Source: CAZDET01 sp964504335
GTDB lineage: Bacteria > Bacteroidota > Bacteroidia > Chitinophagales > Saprospiraceae
Assembly: GCA_964504335.1 (NCBI GenBank)
Contig: CAZDET010000024.1
Span: 3,468 to 67,467 of the forward strand
Direction: 5' to 3'
DNA length: 64,000 bases
Shown: positions 8,382-16,320 of the stretch, piece by piece
Layout of the letters: every line of letters begins with the position of its first letter
Numbering within the stretch: position 1 is the first letter of the stretch
Position numbers and translations under genes: made by a program
Notes under the pieces: generated by a model
Told to the model about the DNA's origin: nothing
The model's input: only the letters and a program-made list of their open reading frames with translations
Database searches by the model: none

Positions 8382-9995
8382 ATGGCAGACCAACCTACTC
8401 CTTCTTCAACCGATATGGGTTCAAACGGAAAGGGAACACCGATGGCCGAGGAAGTCGTCGGAATCGATCTATCGAAACTCTATCAATCGATCTGTCCGGC
8501 TCACCAGGATTCCTTTAGCGTCAGCCATCTGTGGGAAGAGCTAAGCGACCGTGGTATCCTGCCCGACGATCCCCGAATGCAGGTGGTGCACGGAATGATC
8601 CAGTCTAGGGCTAAAGCGGCCGAGACGAACCGGCATTTGCGGATGATTTCACCGGAACTGTTTCGCGATATGGCCGGCCAAAGCAAGGTGCTGCGCAAAG
8701 CGCTGATGGAGGACCTGATTGTTCCCGACTTTGAGGCGTTCAAACAATCGATCGGTGAGGTATTTGAAGCTACCCGTCAGAACAAGGGCGGAAAAGTGGC
8801 AGATTACATCCCGCAATTGGCGCGGGTCAACCCGGAATACTTTGCCCTGTCGGTTTGTACGATCGACGGGCAGCGCACTTCCTGGGGCGATGCCCGGATC
8901 GACTTTTGCCTGCAATCCACCTGCAAGCCGATCATGTATGCCATTGCTCAGGAAGAACTGGGCCAAGAGAAAGTACATCAGCACATCGGATTCGAGCCGA
9001 GCGGGCTCGGATTCAACGAATTATCGCTCGACCGGAATAACCTTCCCCACAATCCGATGATCAATGCCGGTGCGATTATGTCTTCCGCGTTGATCATGAA
9101 AAATAGCGATCCGGCCGACCGCTTCGATCATGTCATGCAGATTTTCCAACGGCTGGCCGGAGGGATGAAGCCCGACTTCAACAATTCCGTCTACCTGTCC
9201 GAACGGCGCACGGCCGATCGGAACTTTGCCCTGGCCTACTACATGCGCGAGAAAGGAGCTTTCCCGCCCAATATCCATCTGACGGAGGTGCTGGAATTTT
9301 ACTTCCAGTGTTGCTCCATTGAGGTGGATGCGCGCATGGTCAGCGTCATTGCCGCCACCCTGGCCAACGGTGGGATTTGCCCGCTTACCGGCGATCGAAT
9401 ATTCCAGGACCGCACCGTGCAGAACTGCCTGTCGCTCATGCTCACCTGCGGCATGTATGACTACAGCGGTCGCTTCGCCTTCGAAATCGGACTGCCGGCC
9501 AAGAGCGGCGTATCGGGTGCGCTGATGGTCGTCATTCCGGGGCAAATGGGCTTGTGTGTGTGGTCGCCCCGACTGGACGAACTAGGGAATTCCGTGCGGG
9601 GCGTCGAACTCTGTCAACGGCTGGCCAAGCGCTACAACGTGCACCAATTCGATATGCTCGCCGACGAGCGCTCGGATCGCAAAATGAGCGCCCGCAAATT
9701 CGAATCAGAATACCAGGATACCATGGCCCTGATTGCTTCCGCCAGCCTGAACGACCTCAATGAAATCCAGCGGTTAATTGCCACGGGAATGGATTTGAAT
9801 CAGGGCGATTACGATCACCGAACCGCACTCCATCTGGCCAGTGCCGAGGGCCATCTCGAAGTGGTCGAACTGCTGCTGCGCCACGGAGTGGACACCAACC
9901 CCAAAGATCGCTGGGGGAGTACTCCGCTCGACGATGCTAAACGCAGCAACCACCAAGCCGTAATCGAATTTCTGGAGAACAACGGAGCCCAATGA
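8382..9995 (+). CDS. glsA: Glutaminase with EF-hand-like N-terminal region and C-terminal ankyrin repeats
   Basis: Hydrolyses glutamine to glutamate and ammonia. From the ATG at 8382 the protein has 537 residues, far longer than the roughly 310-residue bacterial GlsA core. The beta-lactamase-like core carries the catalytic SxxK in QSTCKPIMYA, the NAGAI segment in HNPMINAGAIMSSAL, and the late PAKSGVSGALMVVIPGQMG. The N-terminal roughly 130 residues (SICPAHQDSFSVSHLWEEL and on) resemble the EF-hand-like cap of animal glutaminases. The C-terminus has ankyrin repeats (HRTALHLASAEGHLEVVELLL, WGSTPLDDAKRSNHQAVIEFL). This order matches animal GLS/GLS2. An upstream ATG at 8268 lies inside a terminator stem and is rejected. 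The stop overlaps the next start by 4 bp. Confidence 0.93.
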   Translation: MADQPTPSSTDMGSNGKGTPMAEEVVGIDLSKLYQSICPAHQDSFSVSHLWEELSDRGILPDDPRMQVVHGMIQSRAKAAETNRHLRMISPELFRDMAGQSKVLRKALMEDLIVPDFEAFKQSIGEVFEATRQNKGGKVADYIPQLARVNPEYFALSVCTIDGQRTSWGDARIDFCLQSTCKPIMYAIAQEELGQEKVHQHIGFEPSGLGFNELSLDRNNLPHNPMINAGAIMSSALIMKNSDPADRFDHVMQIFQRLAGGMKPDFNNSVYLSERRTADRNFALAYYMREKGAFPPNIHLTEVLEFYFQCCSIEVDARMVSVIAATLANGGICPLTGDRIFQDRTVQNCLSLMLTCGMYDYSGRFAFEIGLPAKSGVSGALMVVIPGQMGLCVWSPRLDELGNSVRGVELCQRLAKRYNVHQFDMLADERSDRKMSARKFESEYQDTMALIASASLNDLNEIQRLIATGMDLNQGDYDHRTALHLASAEGHLEVVELLLRHGVDTNPKDRWGSTPLDDAKRSNHQAVIEFLENNGAQ

Positions 9996-10411
9996 CGACC
10001 CCGGCTATTATAACTGCCTTCGAATCCTGCCAATTGCCAAAGCAAGACTGGAACCACGTTGCCCACCTGGATGTGGCAGCCTGGTACGTCTTTCAAGCCC
10101 CTGATTTCGAAGCGGCATTATCGACCTTTCGGGATCGGTTGAAACAGTTTAACCGCGCGCAGGGAATTATGGATCGACCAGGTGGAGGCTACCACGAAAC
10201 CCTAACTCACTTTTGGGTCCGACAGATGTTCCAACTCAAAGAGAGCACGGGCTCGCAGACCTATGCAGAACTGTTGGAATCCGTTCGGGAAAAGCTATCA
10301 AATCAAGAACTTATCTATCAATACTACAGTCACCTGCACCTTTGGTCGCCAGCTGCCCGGCGCGCCTTCGTGCCGCCCGATCTGAAGATACCGCCCCACC
10401 AAATAGTCTAA
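9992..10411 (+). CDS. Conserved hypothetical protein, His-rich small family
   Basis: A 139-residue cytoplasmic protein whose ATGA start overlaps the glutaminase stop, so translation is probably coupled. It has no signal peptide. Conserved-looking features are an N-terminal WNHVAHLDVAAWYV, a central GYHETLTHFWV and a late YSHLHLWSPAARRAF. Histidines at these spacings suggest a helical protein with a metal or ligand site, and similar unnamed bacterial proteins with an H..HL...A and YHET pattern exist. I do not know a function. The tight link to glutaminase is the only context clue. Confidence 0.75.
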   Translation: MTTPAIITAFESCQLPKQDWNHVAHLDVAAWYVFQAPDFEAALSTFRDRLKQFNRAQGIMDRPGGGYHETLTHFWVRQMFQLKESTGSQTYAELLESVREKLSNQELIYQYYSHLHLWSPAARRAFVPPDLKIPPHQIV

Positions 10412-10445
10412 CCTACCAACGAGCTAACGCCTAAAGAACGAATCC

Positions 10446-11072
10446 ATGTACCGACCGCCGCACTACCGACAGGAAGACCCCGACACAATTCGCTCGTTCT
10501 TGCGGGCAAATGCCTTCGGCATATTGATCAATCAAACCAATGGAAAGTTGTGGGGTACCCACATTCCACTCGAATTGGAAGCGGATACCAACGGTCAGGA
10601 TTGGCTTGTCGGGCACGTAGCCCGGGCCAATCCACAGGGGCAGCAGTTCCAGGACGGCGAGGAGGTGCTGGCCATTTTTCCCGGGCCTCACGCCTACGTG
10701 TCCTCATCCTGGTACAGTTATGAAGAAGTCCCAACCTGGAATTACCTCGCCGTGCACGTGTACGGCAAACTCCAACTCCTCGAAGGGCAGGAACTCCTCC
10801 AGGCGCTACACCGGCTCATCGATAAATACGAGCAAGCATCGGAACATCCGATCTCCATGGAGCAGCTTTCGGAACGCACCCTGCGGCAGGTGCGCGGCAT
10901 TATTGGGTTCAAAATAGCCGTGACCGAAATGCAGGCCGCCTACAAATTGTCGCAATTGCAATCCGATCAGGATCACCAGCGGATCATTCACGAGCTGGAG
11001 CGCCGAGGAGACGCCGCATCGAATGCCGTAGCTGAAGAAATGCGCAAGCAGTCGTCCGACCGGGACGGTTGA
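10446..11072 (+). CDS. PaiB-like FMN-binding protein
   Basis: A 208-residue protein matching the PaiB family, named for a Bacillus subtilis negative regulator of sporulation and protease genes. The family has a split-barrel flavin-binding fold. Visible signatures are MYRPPHYRQEDPDTIRSFL at the start, THIPLELE, LVGHVARANPQ, AIFPGPHAYVSSSWY and VPTWNYLAVHVYGKLQL. The C-terminus (KIAVTEMQAAYKLSQ) carries the helix typical of the family. Its role in Bacteroidota is unknown, and the regulator label should not be taken literally. It stands 34 bp after the preceding hypothetical gene on the same strand. Confidence 0.9.
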   Translation: MYRPPHYRQEDPDTIRSFLRANAFGILINQTNGKLWGTHIPLELEADTNGQDWLVGHVARANPQGQQFQDGEEVLAIFPGPHAYVSSSWYSYEEVPTWNYLAVHVYGKLQLLEGQELLQALHRLIDKYEQASEHPISMEQLSERTLRQVRGIIGFKIAVTEMQAAYKLSQLQSDQDHQRIIHELERRGDAASNAVAEEMRKQSSDRDG

Positions 11073-11088
11073 GGCGTTAATCAGAATC

Positions 11089-11424
11089 ATGAAACTCACG
11101 ATCCAACTCCGTCCTGATACCACCCAACTGGAGCAAGTGGCCAGGCAGTTCGGACGTCCCATCGAAAACCTGGATGAAGATTCCGCAGGTACGGCTCTTC
11201 CGAAGGCTTTATATCCAAAAACTAAGGCGATTGCCGAACGGGAAGTACTGGCCGCTAATCGACCGGATTTCTTGACCCTGTCGCTTCCACCACTTGCTAT
11301 TCGACTGATGGGGCGCGAATTTTCGGTCTCTGACGCCAAGGCCAGAAGCGAGTTGAATTACCAAAACGCGATCTCCTTCGAGGAGGGCGTACAAACGCTT
11401 ACCTCCACAAGAGGCAAATCTTAA
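11089..11424 (+). pseudogene. Internally deleted remnant of an extended short-chain dehydrogenase (3-beta-HSD-like)
   Basis: The 111-residue frame joins two pieces of an extended SDR. Residues about 22-66 (GRPIENLDEDS, then YPKTKAIAEREVLAA) hold the catalytic YxxxK motif and the LAANRP.F..L.L strand that follows it in 3-beta-hydroxysteroid-dehydrogenase-like proteins. Residues about 67-108 (PPLAIRLMGREFSVSDAKARSELNY, ISFEEGVQTL) match the far C-terminus of the same family. The N-terminal NAD-binding Rossmann part and the roughly 100-130 residues between the two pieces are missing. No cofactor site remains, so an active enzyme is very unlikely. The alternative is a new short protein built from SDR pieces. 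The family match is from memory of the motifs. Confidence 0.65.
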
Positions 11425-11445
11425 GTCGAAAAAACCAATTGCCTA

Positions 11446-11476
11446 TTGCCCGCAGTCCCAGAACCCTTTAACTTGG
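11446..11476 (+). promoter_or_regulatory. Putative promoter of the NTF2-like gene
   Basis: TTG at 11446-11448 is followed after 20 nt by TAACTTGG (11469-11476), one mismatch from TAnnTTTG. The predicted start of transcription is about 20 nt before the ATG at 11501. The spacing fits the Bacteroidota consensus, but the -7 box is imperfect. Confidence 0.45.
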
Positions 11477-11500
11477 AGATCAACTCATCAAAATCGAACC

Positions 11501-11914
11501 ATGCGCATCCTGCTTTTCCTTTTCTTGCTGGCCAGTTTCACCACTGCCACGGCTCAAACCGATCACGAGGCAATCGTTCAGACGCTCAATTATTACCTAG
11601 ACGGCGGCACCAACAATGATTTTGCGACGCTTAAAAAAGCCTTTCACGAATCTGCGACCATGCAATTCATCGATGGTGAAGGCAATCATCAGTCCGTCAA
11701 TGCGATTGCGTTTTTCGAGGGGGGTATGAAGCCGGGTCCGAAGCAAGATCGCCAAACCCGTATTACGAGCATTGAAGTTAATGGTAATGCCGCCTCGGCC
11801 CGTCTGGAGATCGATTACCCGACCTTCCGCTTTGTAGATTTCATGAACCTGCTGAAGATCGACGGTGAGTGGAAGGTGGTGAGCAAGATTTTCTTCCGGG
11901 AAAACAGGACCTGA
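11501..11914 (+). CDS. Exported NTF2-like / lumazine-binding-like protein
   Basis: A 137-residue protein with a clear signal peptide (MRILLFLFLLASFTTATAQ). The mature part follows the NTF2-like fold: an N-terminal helix (DHEAIVQTLNYYLDGGTNNDFATLKKAF), a strand around ATMQFIDGEG, and the closing beta-sheet ITSIEVNGNAASARLEIDY and LLKIDGEWKVVSKIFF. The pattern matches the putative lumazine-binding subfamily (Lumazine_bd_2). These small domains bind diverse ligands and some are enzymes, so the role is open. It lies 4 bp before the DUF6958-like gene and is probably co-transcribed with it. Confidence 0.8.
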   Translation: MRILLFLFLLASFTTATAQTDHEAIVQTLNYYLDGGTNNDFATLKKAFHESATMQFIDGEGNHQSVNAIAFFEGGMKPGPKQDRQTRITSIEVNGNAASARLEIDYPTFRFVDFMNLLKIDGEWKVVSKIFFRENRT

Positions 11915-11918
11915 GCCA

Positions 11919-12203
11919 ATGGCCTCCGAAGAACGCATCCTCACTCTGCACCCCGCAGGAAAGCAAGGGGTTAATATCCTCAAACGCCGCTACGACGTGG
12001 TGCGCACCTGGATTCTGAACACCCTCAAGGCACAAGGAACCATCAGCTTCGACGCGCTCAGCGACCGGGCCGTGGAAGAACTCCCCGCCAAACTGGATGG
12101 AAAGCCTCTGTGGTATTTGGTAACCGTCAAGCAGGATTTGGAAGCGCGCCAGCTCATCGAGCAAGTACCGGATATGCGGCCGCAACACCTGCGGCTGGTT
12201 TAG
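11919..12203 (+). CDS. Small conserved protein, DUF6958-like
   Basis: 94 residues, cytoplasmic, with the pattern ERILTLHPAGKQGVNILKRRYDVVRTWIL at the start and WYLVTVKQDLEARQLIEQVP, then RPQHLRLV at the end. This resembles DUF6958-type proteins, which look like small winged-helix-like domains. The family name is recalled, not searched. The gene starts 4 bp after the NTF2-like stop and ends next to the secreted protein at 12240. No function is known. Confidence 0.7.
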   Translation: MASEERILTLHPAGKQGVNILKRRYDVVRTWILNTLKAQGTISFDALSDRAVEELPAKLDGKPLWYLVTVKQDLEARQLIEQVPDMRPQHLRLV

Positions 12204-12227
12204 ATGAACGAGGCGGGCAATTATTGG

Positions 12228-12235
12228 TATTTTTG
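12228..12235 (+). promoter_or_regulatory. Bacteroidota-type -7 element (TATTTTTG)
   Basis: An exact TAnnTTTG match ends 4 nt before the ATG at 12240. As at 4578-4585, transcription would begin at about the start codon. The alternative ATG at 12204 would place this element inside the coding region, so the two observations support each other only if 12240 is the true start. Confidence 0.4.
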
Positions 12236-12239
12236 CCCT

Positions 12240-13154
12240 ATGAAACGAATCTGTACCATCGCATTATTCGGGATGATCGGGATGGCCGTAGCCTATACCC
12301 AGCCGACCGTCCCGAATTATTCCCACGTCACCGGTACCGGGGTGTATATGCAACCTCCGGGGGGCTTCGAGCCGGCCATCGACTTTGCCGGGTTCCAACT
12401 CGGTGAGGGAGCGCTGATCAGTGTCCGGCAGCAATTGGAGGCAAATTTTGCAATGGAGCGGATATCGTTTAACGCGGATCATTTCGAAGCAAGTGGGTTT
12501 ACGGTACTCGGAATCGAGGAAGTAACTATCGATGATCGCCCTGGACTGCTAGCCACCCTGGAATCCAACGGGCGTGCGCGTATCTACGAGTTACTCTTTG
12601 GTGATGCCTCTTTCGTGGTAAATGTCTCCGCCCTCTATCCCATCGAGCAGGAAGGACTTGGTCGGGCGATCAAATCTGCCCTGTTGGGGGTCAAGTTCGA
12701 GTTGGAGACGGGGCCCTACGACGATACCTTTTTCTCACTCGACGATTCCACCACCAAGTTGCAGTTTGCCGACTTTGCCAATGATGCGTGGATATTTTCA
12801 GAAGATGGGAGCATTAAGGTACCGAAGGGGCACCCCGTGCTGATCGTGCGTGCGCTCGAGCTGGATCAGGTGGAGTCTCCTCGTTTGATCTGCCACGAAC
12901 TTTTTGCGGAATCGCGGTCGTTCGGTTTGGTAAACATCGAAAACATCCGTAGCCGGCGGTCGGAAATTGACGGGCGACCGGCCTTCGAACTAATGGGGAA
13001 AGGAGAGCAGCTCTCCGGAGGTACGGGGTTTCTATATGTTAGTGCAGTGGGGACCGGCCGCCAGTTTGTGTTGTTTCAGGCGGTTATCGAAAATCCCCAT
13101 TTTGATCCTAACTCCATTCGGGAGTTGATCAAGACCTTAAAGTTTACGGATTAA
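12240..13154 (+). CDS. Secreted hypothetical protein (two-domain)
   Basis: From the ATG at 12240 the protein has 304 residues and begins with a signal peptide (MKRICTIALFGMIGMAVAYTQ). An upstream in-frame ATG at 12204 would put 12 polar and aromatic residues before it and is less likely. The protein appears to have two similar halves, each with a strand-helix-strand pattern. The first includes VYMQPPGGFEPAIDFAGFQ and TIDDRPGLLATLES. The second includes RRSEIDGRPAFELMGKG, FVLFQAVIENP and SIRELIKTLKF. This recalls PsbP/DcrB-like folds, but I cannot confirm it. It converges with the DUF779 gene and overlaps its 3' end by 4 bp. Confidence 0.7.
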   Translation: MKRICTIALFGMIGMAVAYTQPTVPNYSHVTGTGVYMQPPGGFEPAIDFAGFQLGEGALISVRQQLEANFAMERISFNADHFEASGFTVLGIEEVTIDDRPGLLATLESNGRARIYELLFGDASFVVNVSALYPIEQEGLGRAIKSALLGVKFELETGPYDDTFFSLDDSTTKLQFADFANDAWIFSEDGSIKVPKGHPVLIVRALELDQVESPRLICHELFAESRSFGLVNIENIRSRRSEIDGRPAFELMGKGEQLSGGTGFLYVSAVGTGRQFVLFQAVIENPHFDPNSIRELIKTLKFTD

Positions 13155-13516
13155 ACTTCCTGCTTCGCCAGGCTTTGTTCCTCTTCGGGAGTGAGCAAGC
13201 GCGACCGAATGATAAAACGCAAGCCCATTGGGATTTCGAGGCTGAAGCTGGACCCCCGCCCGGGCACCACATCTACCGTCAGGTGGGTGTGTTTCCAATA
13301 GTCGTACTGGAATTTAGACATGTAGAAGGGGCATCCGTGCACTTCTCCCATCAATATATCCGAATCGTCGAGCATCAACTCGCCTTTTTCAAAGCACATC
13401 GGGGAGGAACCATCGCAGCATCCGCCACTTTGATGAAACATCAATTCGCCGTGCCGATCGCGCAATTGGTCAATTACGTCTTTCGCCTTTTCGGTACAAG
13501 ATACGCGTGTGGCCAT
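13151..13516 (-). CDS. DUF779 family protein, aldehyde dehydrogenase partner
   Basis: A 121-residue protein of the DUF779 family. It shows the Cys-rich FHQSGGCCDGSSPMCF motif, likely a metal site, the GCPFYMSKFQYDYWKHTHLTVDVVPGRG segment, and SLEIPMGLRFIIRSRLLTPEE at the end. DUF779 genes are habitually found next to acetaldehyde-type aldehyde dehydrogenases, and here the partner lies 84 bp upstream on the same strand. The molecular role of DUF779 is not established. Its start (ATG at 13516) follows the dehydrogenase stop directly, with no promoter-like box visible, so an operon is likely. Confidence 0.92.
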   Translation of the reverse strand: MATRVSCTEKAKDVIDQLRDRHGELMFHQSGGCCDGSSPMCFEKGELMLDDSDILMGEVHGCPFYMSKFQYDYWKHTHLTVDVVPGRGSSFSLEIPMGLRFIIRSRLLTPEEEQSLAKQEV

Positions 13517-13600
13517 TTCAGTTGCTTTTTATGCAAAATAGCAAAGAACCGGATGGTATCATCCGATTCTCTGCGGGTTACATGGTCAGTAAGTGATTTC

Positions 13601-15127
13601 TTAGAAGAAGCCCATTGGTTTCTTGTCGTAGGAAATCAACATGTTTTTTGTTTGACGATAGTGATTGAGCATCATCTTGTGATTCTCCCGACCGATGCCT
13701 GATTTTTTGTAACCGCCGAACGGAGCGTGTGCGGGATACGTATGGTAATTATTTACCCACACCCGGCCGGCCTTGATGGCGCGGGAAATTTGGAAGGCCT
13801 GATGCATGTCGCGCGTCCAGACGCCGGCGCCTAGTCCGTAGAGGGTGTCGTTGGCAATTTCCAGGGCCTCCGCTTCGTCTTTGAAGGTCGTGACACAAAC
13901 GACGGGGCCGAAGATTTCCTCCTGGAAGACGCGCATTTTGTTATTGCCCTTGAGTACGGTCGGCTTGATGTAGAAGCCACCTTCGAGGCCGTCGATGTAA
14001 GCGGGTTCGCCGCCGGTCAGCACTTCGCAGCCCTCTTCTTTGCCGATATTGATGTAGTTAATGATTTTCTCGTACTGGTCGTTCGAAGCTTGTGCCCCCA
14101 TCATGGTGTCGCTTTCCATCGGATGGCCGAGCTTGATGGCTTCTACGCGCTCAATGACTCGTTTGATGAAAGGTTCGTAGATGCGCTCATCGACGAGGAT
14201 GCGCGAAGGACACGTACAAACCTCCCCTTGATTGAGGGCAAACATAGCTGCTCCCTCCAGGCACTTGTCGAAGAAGTCGTCGTCGGCATCCATGATGCTC
14301 TTGAAGAAGATATTCGGCGATTTTCCGCCGAGCTCCAACGTCACGGGTACGATATTTTTGGATGCATACTGCATGATGAGCTGACCGGTAGTCGTTTCGC
14401 CGGTGAAGGCCACCTTCATGATGTCGGGGTGGGAGGCCAGGGGCTTTCCGGCCTCGATACCGAATCCATTGACCACGTTTAAGACGCCCTTCGGAAGCAA
14501 ATCGGCGATGAGTTCGATCAGAATCAGAATGCCAACGGGCGTTTGTTCAGCGGGCTTGAGCACTACGCAGTTGCCGGCGGCCAACGCGGGGGCCAACTTC
14601 CAGGTGGCCATGAGGATGGGGAAGTTCCAGGGAATGATCTGCCCGACTACACCCAGTGGTTCAAGGACGTTCATGGAAACCGTATTGGCATCCAGCTCAC
14701 TGACGGTACCTTCCTCGGCGCGAATGACGCCGGCAAAATAGCGGAAGTGATCGATGGCGAGGGGAAGGTCGGCGGCCTTGGTTTCCCGAATAGCCTTGCC
14801 ATTATCCCAGGTTTCGACCGTTGCCAGGGCATCGAGGTTGGCTTCCATGCGGTCTGCGATCTTCAGCAGGATGTTGCTGCGTTCGGTGGCAGAGGAATTG
14901 TTCCATTGCGGAGCAGCGGCCCAGGCGGCCTTTACCGCTTTGTCGATGTCTTCTTTGGTGGAGCGAGGAATACGGGTCAGGGACTTTCCGTCTACCGGGG
15001 AGATATTTTCAAAATATTCTCCGTTGGTGGGGGCCACCCATTCTCCGCCGATGAAGTTTTCGTATTGTGCTTTGAATTGGGGCCGGGCAAGCGTCTGATC
15101 CGGCACGACGACAGTTTGGTGAGCCAT
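13601..15127 (-). CDS. NAD-dependent aldehyde dehydrogenase (acetaldehyde/ExaC-like)
   Basis: A 508-residue ALDH-superfamily enzyme that oxidises aldehydes to acids in the cytoplasm. Visible signatures are the oxyanion/substrate region PWNFPILMATWKLAPALAAGN, the Glu motif LELGGKSPNIFF and the catalytic Cys in NQGEVCTCPSR. Also present are the NAD-site EEIFGPVVCVTTF and the terminal GGYKKSGIGRENHKMMLNHYRQTKN typical of the AldA/ExaC acetaldehyde group. I chose the ATG at 15127 (MAHQTVVVPDQTLARPQ), because the frame's earlier ATG at 15253 adds 42 residues with no family match. The pairing with DUF779 and a divergent AraC regulator supports an alcohol/aldehyde catabolic role. Confidence 0.93.
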   Translation of the reverse strand: MAHQTVVVPDQTLARPQFKAQYENFIGGEWVAPTNGEYFENISPVDGKSLTRIPRSTKEDIDKAVKAAWAAAPQWNNSSATERSNILLKIADRMEANLDALATVETWDNGKAIRETKAADLPLAIDHFRYFAGVIRAEEGTVSELDANTVSMNVLEPLGVVGQIIPWNFPILMATWKLAPALAAGNCVVLKPAEQTPVGILILIELIADLLPKGVLNVVNGFGIEAGKPLASHPDIMKVAFTGETTTGQLIMQYASKNIVPVTLELGGKSPNIFFKSIMDADDDFFDKCLEGAAMFALNQGEVCTCPSRILVDERIYEPFIKRVIERVEAIKLGHPMESDTMMGAQASNDQYEKIINYINIGKEEGCEVLTGGEPAYIDGLEGGFYIKPTVLKGNNKMRVFQEEIFGPVVCVTTFKDEAEALEIANDTLYGLGAGVWTRDMHQAFQISRAIKAGRVWVNNYHTYPAHAPFGGYKKSGIGRENHKMMLNHYRQTKNMLISYDKKPMGFF

Positions 15128-15319
15128 AGTTGGGTAATATTTAATGATAGGTATGATTTTTCTAACTGTGTAAATCAACCTATTCTCCCAACAAGACCCT
15201 TGCACGATTCTACCATTAACCTGAAGAATCCTACCAAACCGGCTTTCTGACACTTAAATGAAATAAATGAACTGGTTTTTCTATTATTATAGACAATTAT
15301 TTGTCGAAAACGCACCCCC

Positions 15320-16243
15320 TTGGAACTTCCCCTTGCATTAAACAGCCGACGTCGGTTAGAGACGCTGATCGAAAACCAGACCACCTACACACTGGAATCA
15401 GCGGAGTTATCCCTGTTCGAAACCCACCAGACGGTTCACAAGGTGCTATTGGATTTTGACCAGCCCGTACTGGCGAGCATGATTACGGGCAAGAAGGTCA
15501 TGCGGCTAAGCGACAGGGAAGACTTTGACTTCCTGCCTGGCGAATCCATCCTGCTGCCGGCCGGTGAGTGGATGGGTATCGATTTTCCCGAAGCCAGTCT
15601 GGAAAACCCCACGAAGTGCCTGGCCATGACAATTTCCGAAGAGAAAATCGTGGAAGTGATTGACTGGATGAATACCCATGCTCCCCGTTTGGATGGTCGT
15701 TGTTGGACCGCGTCGGATGCCTCGCTCCACTTTACCAATGAAGTGGCCGTACATCAGATCATCCAGCGATTACTCTTTCTGTTTGCCGAAAATCACCCCT
15801 CCAAGGATACGTTTGTCGATTTGATGTTGCACGAATTGCTCATTCGCATCCTGCAATCCGAGAACGCCCATCAATTGAAGCAGGAGTCAACAGACACGGG
15901 TACCAACAATCGGATTGCATTTGTCTTAAACTACATCCGGGAGAATATTACGTCCAAGATCGGAATCAAACAGCTCTGCAAAAAGGCCTGCATGAGCGAA
16001 TCGCACTTCTACCGGGTGTTCAAAAGTGAACTGGGCCTTTCGCCCATAGAATACATCAATGAGGAGCGACTCAAACTGGCCGCGACCTTATTGCGCAATC
16101 CGGATAAGAAGGTAAACGAGGTGTATCTGGAATGCGGATTCAACAGCCCTTCTTACTTCAATCGGGTCTTCAAGCGAAAGCACCGGGTTTCGCCTAAGGA
16201 GTTCCAGCTGCGCGTGGTGGAGATCGAGGAATTCGAATACTAA
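15320..16243 (+). CDS. AraC-family transcriptional regulator, probable aldehyde-dehydrogenase controller
   Basis: 307 residues with an AraC-type N-terminal effector domain (VMRLSDREDFDFLPGESILL, then PAGEWMGIDFPE) and a C-terminal pair of helix-turn-helices (IGIKQLCKKACMSESHFYRVF and VNEVYLECGFNSPSYFNRVFKRKH). No ATG exists upstream in this frame before the stop at 15290, so the TTG at 15320 is taken as the start. That is unusual and the N-terminus is uncertain by a few codons. The gene is divergent from the aldehyde dehydrogenase with a 192-bp shared spacer, the standard layout for a local activator. The effector is presumably the aldehyde or a parent alcohol, by inference. Confidence 0.9.
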   Translation: MELPLALNSRRRLETLIENQTTYTLESAELSLFETHQTVHKVLLDFDQPVLASMITGKKVMRLSDREDFDFLPGESILLPAGEWMGIDFPEASLENPTKCLAMTISEEKIVEVIDWMNTHAPRLDGRCWTASDASLHFTNEVAVHQIIQRLLFLFAENHPSKDTFVDLMLHELLIRILQSENAHQLKQESTDTGTNNRIAFVLNYIRENITSKIGIKQLCKKACMSESHFYRVFKSELGLSPIEYINEERLKLAATLLRNPDKKVNEVYLECGFNSPSYFNRVFKRKHRVSPKEFQLRVVEIEEFEY

Positions 16244-16320
16244 TTGACGAGGGCTGCAAGAAATTCCGATGAGGGCAAACGCATTAAATGCCGGAGACGA
16301 CCACTCCACTCGGCAGGACA

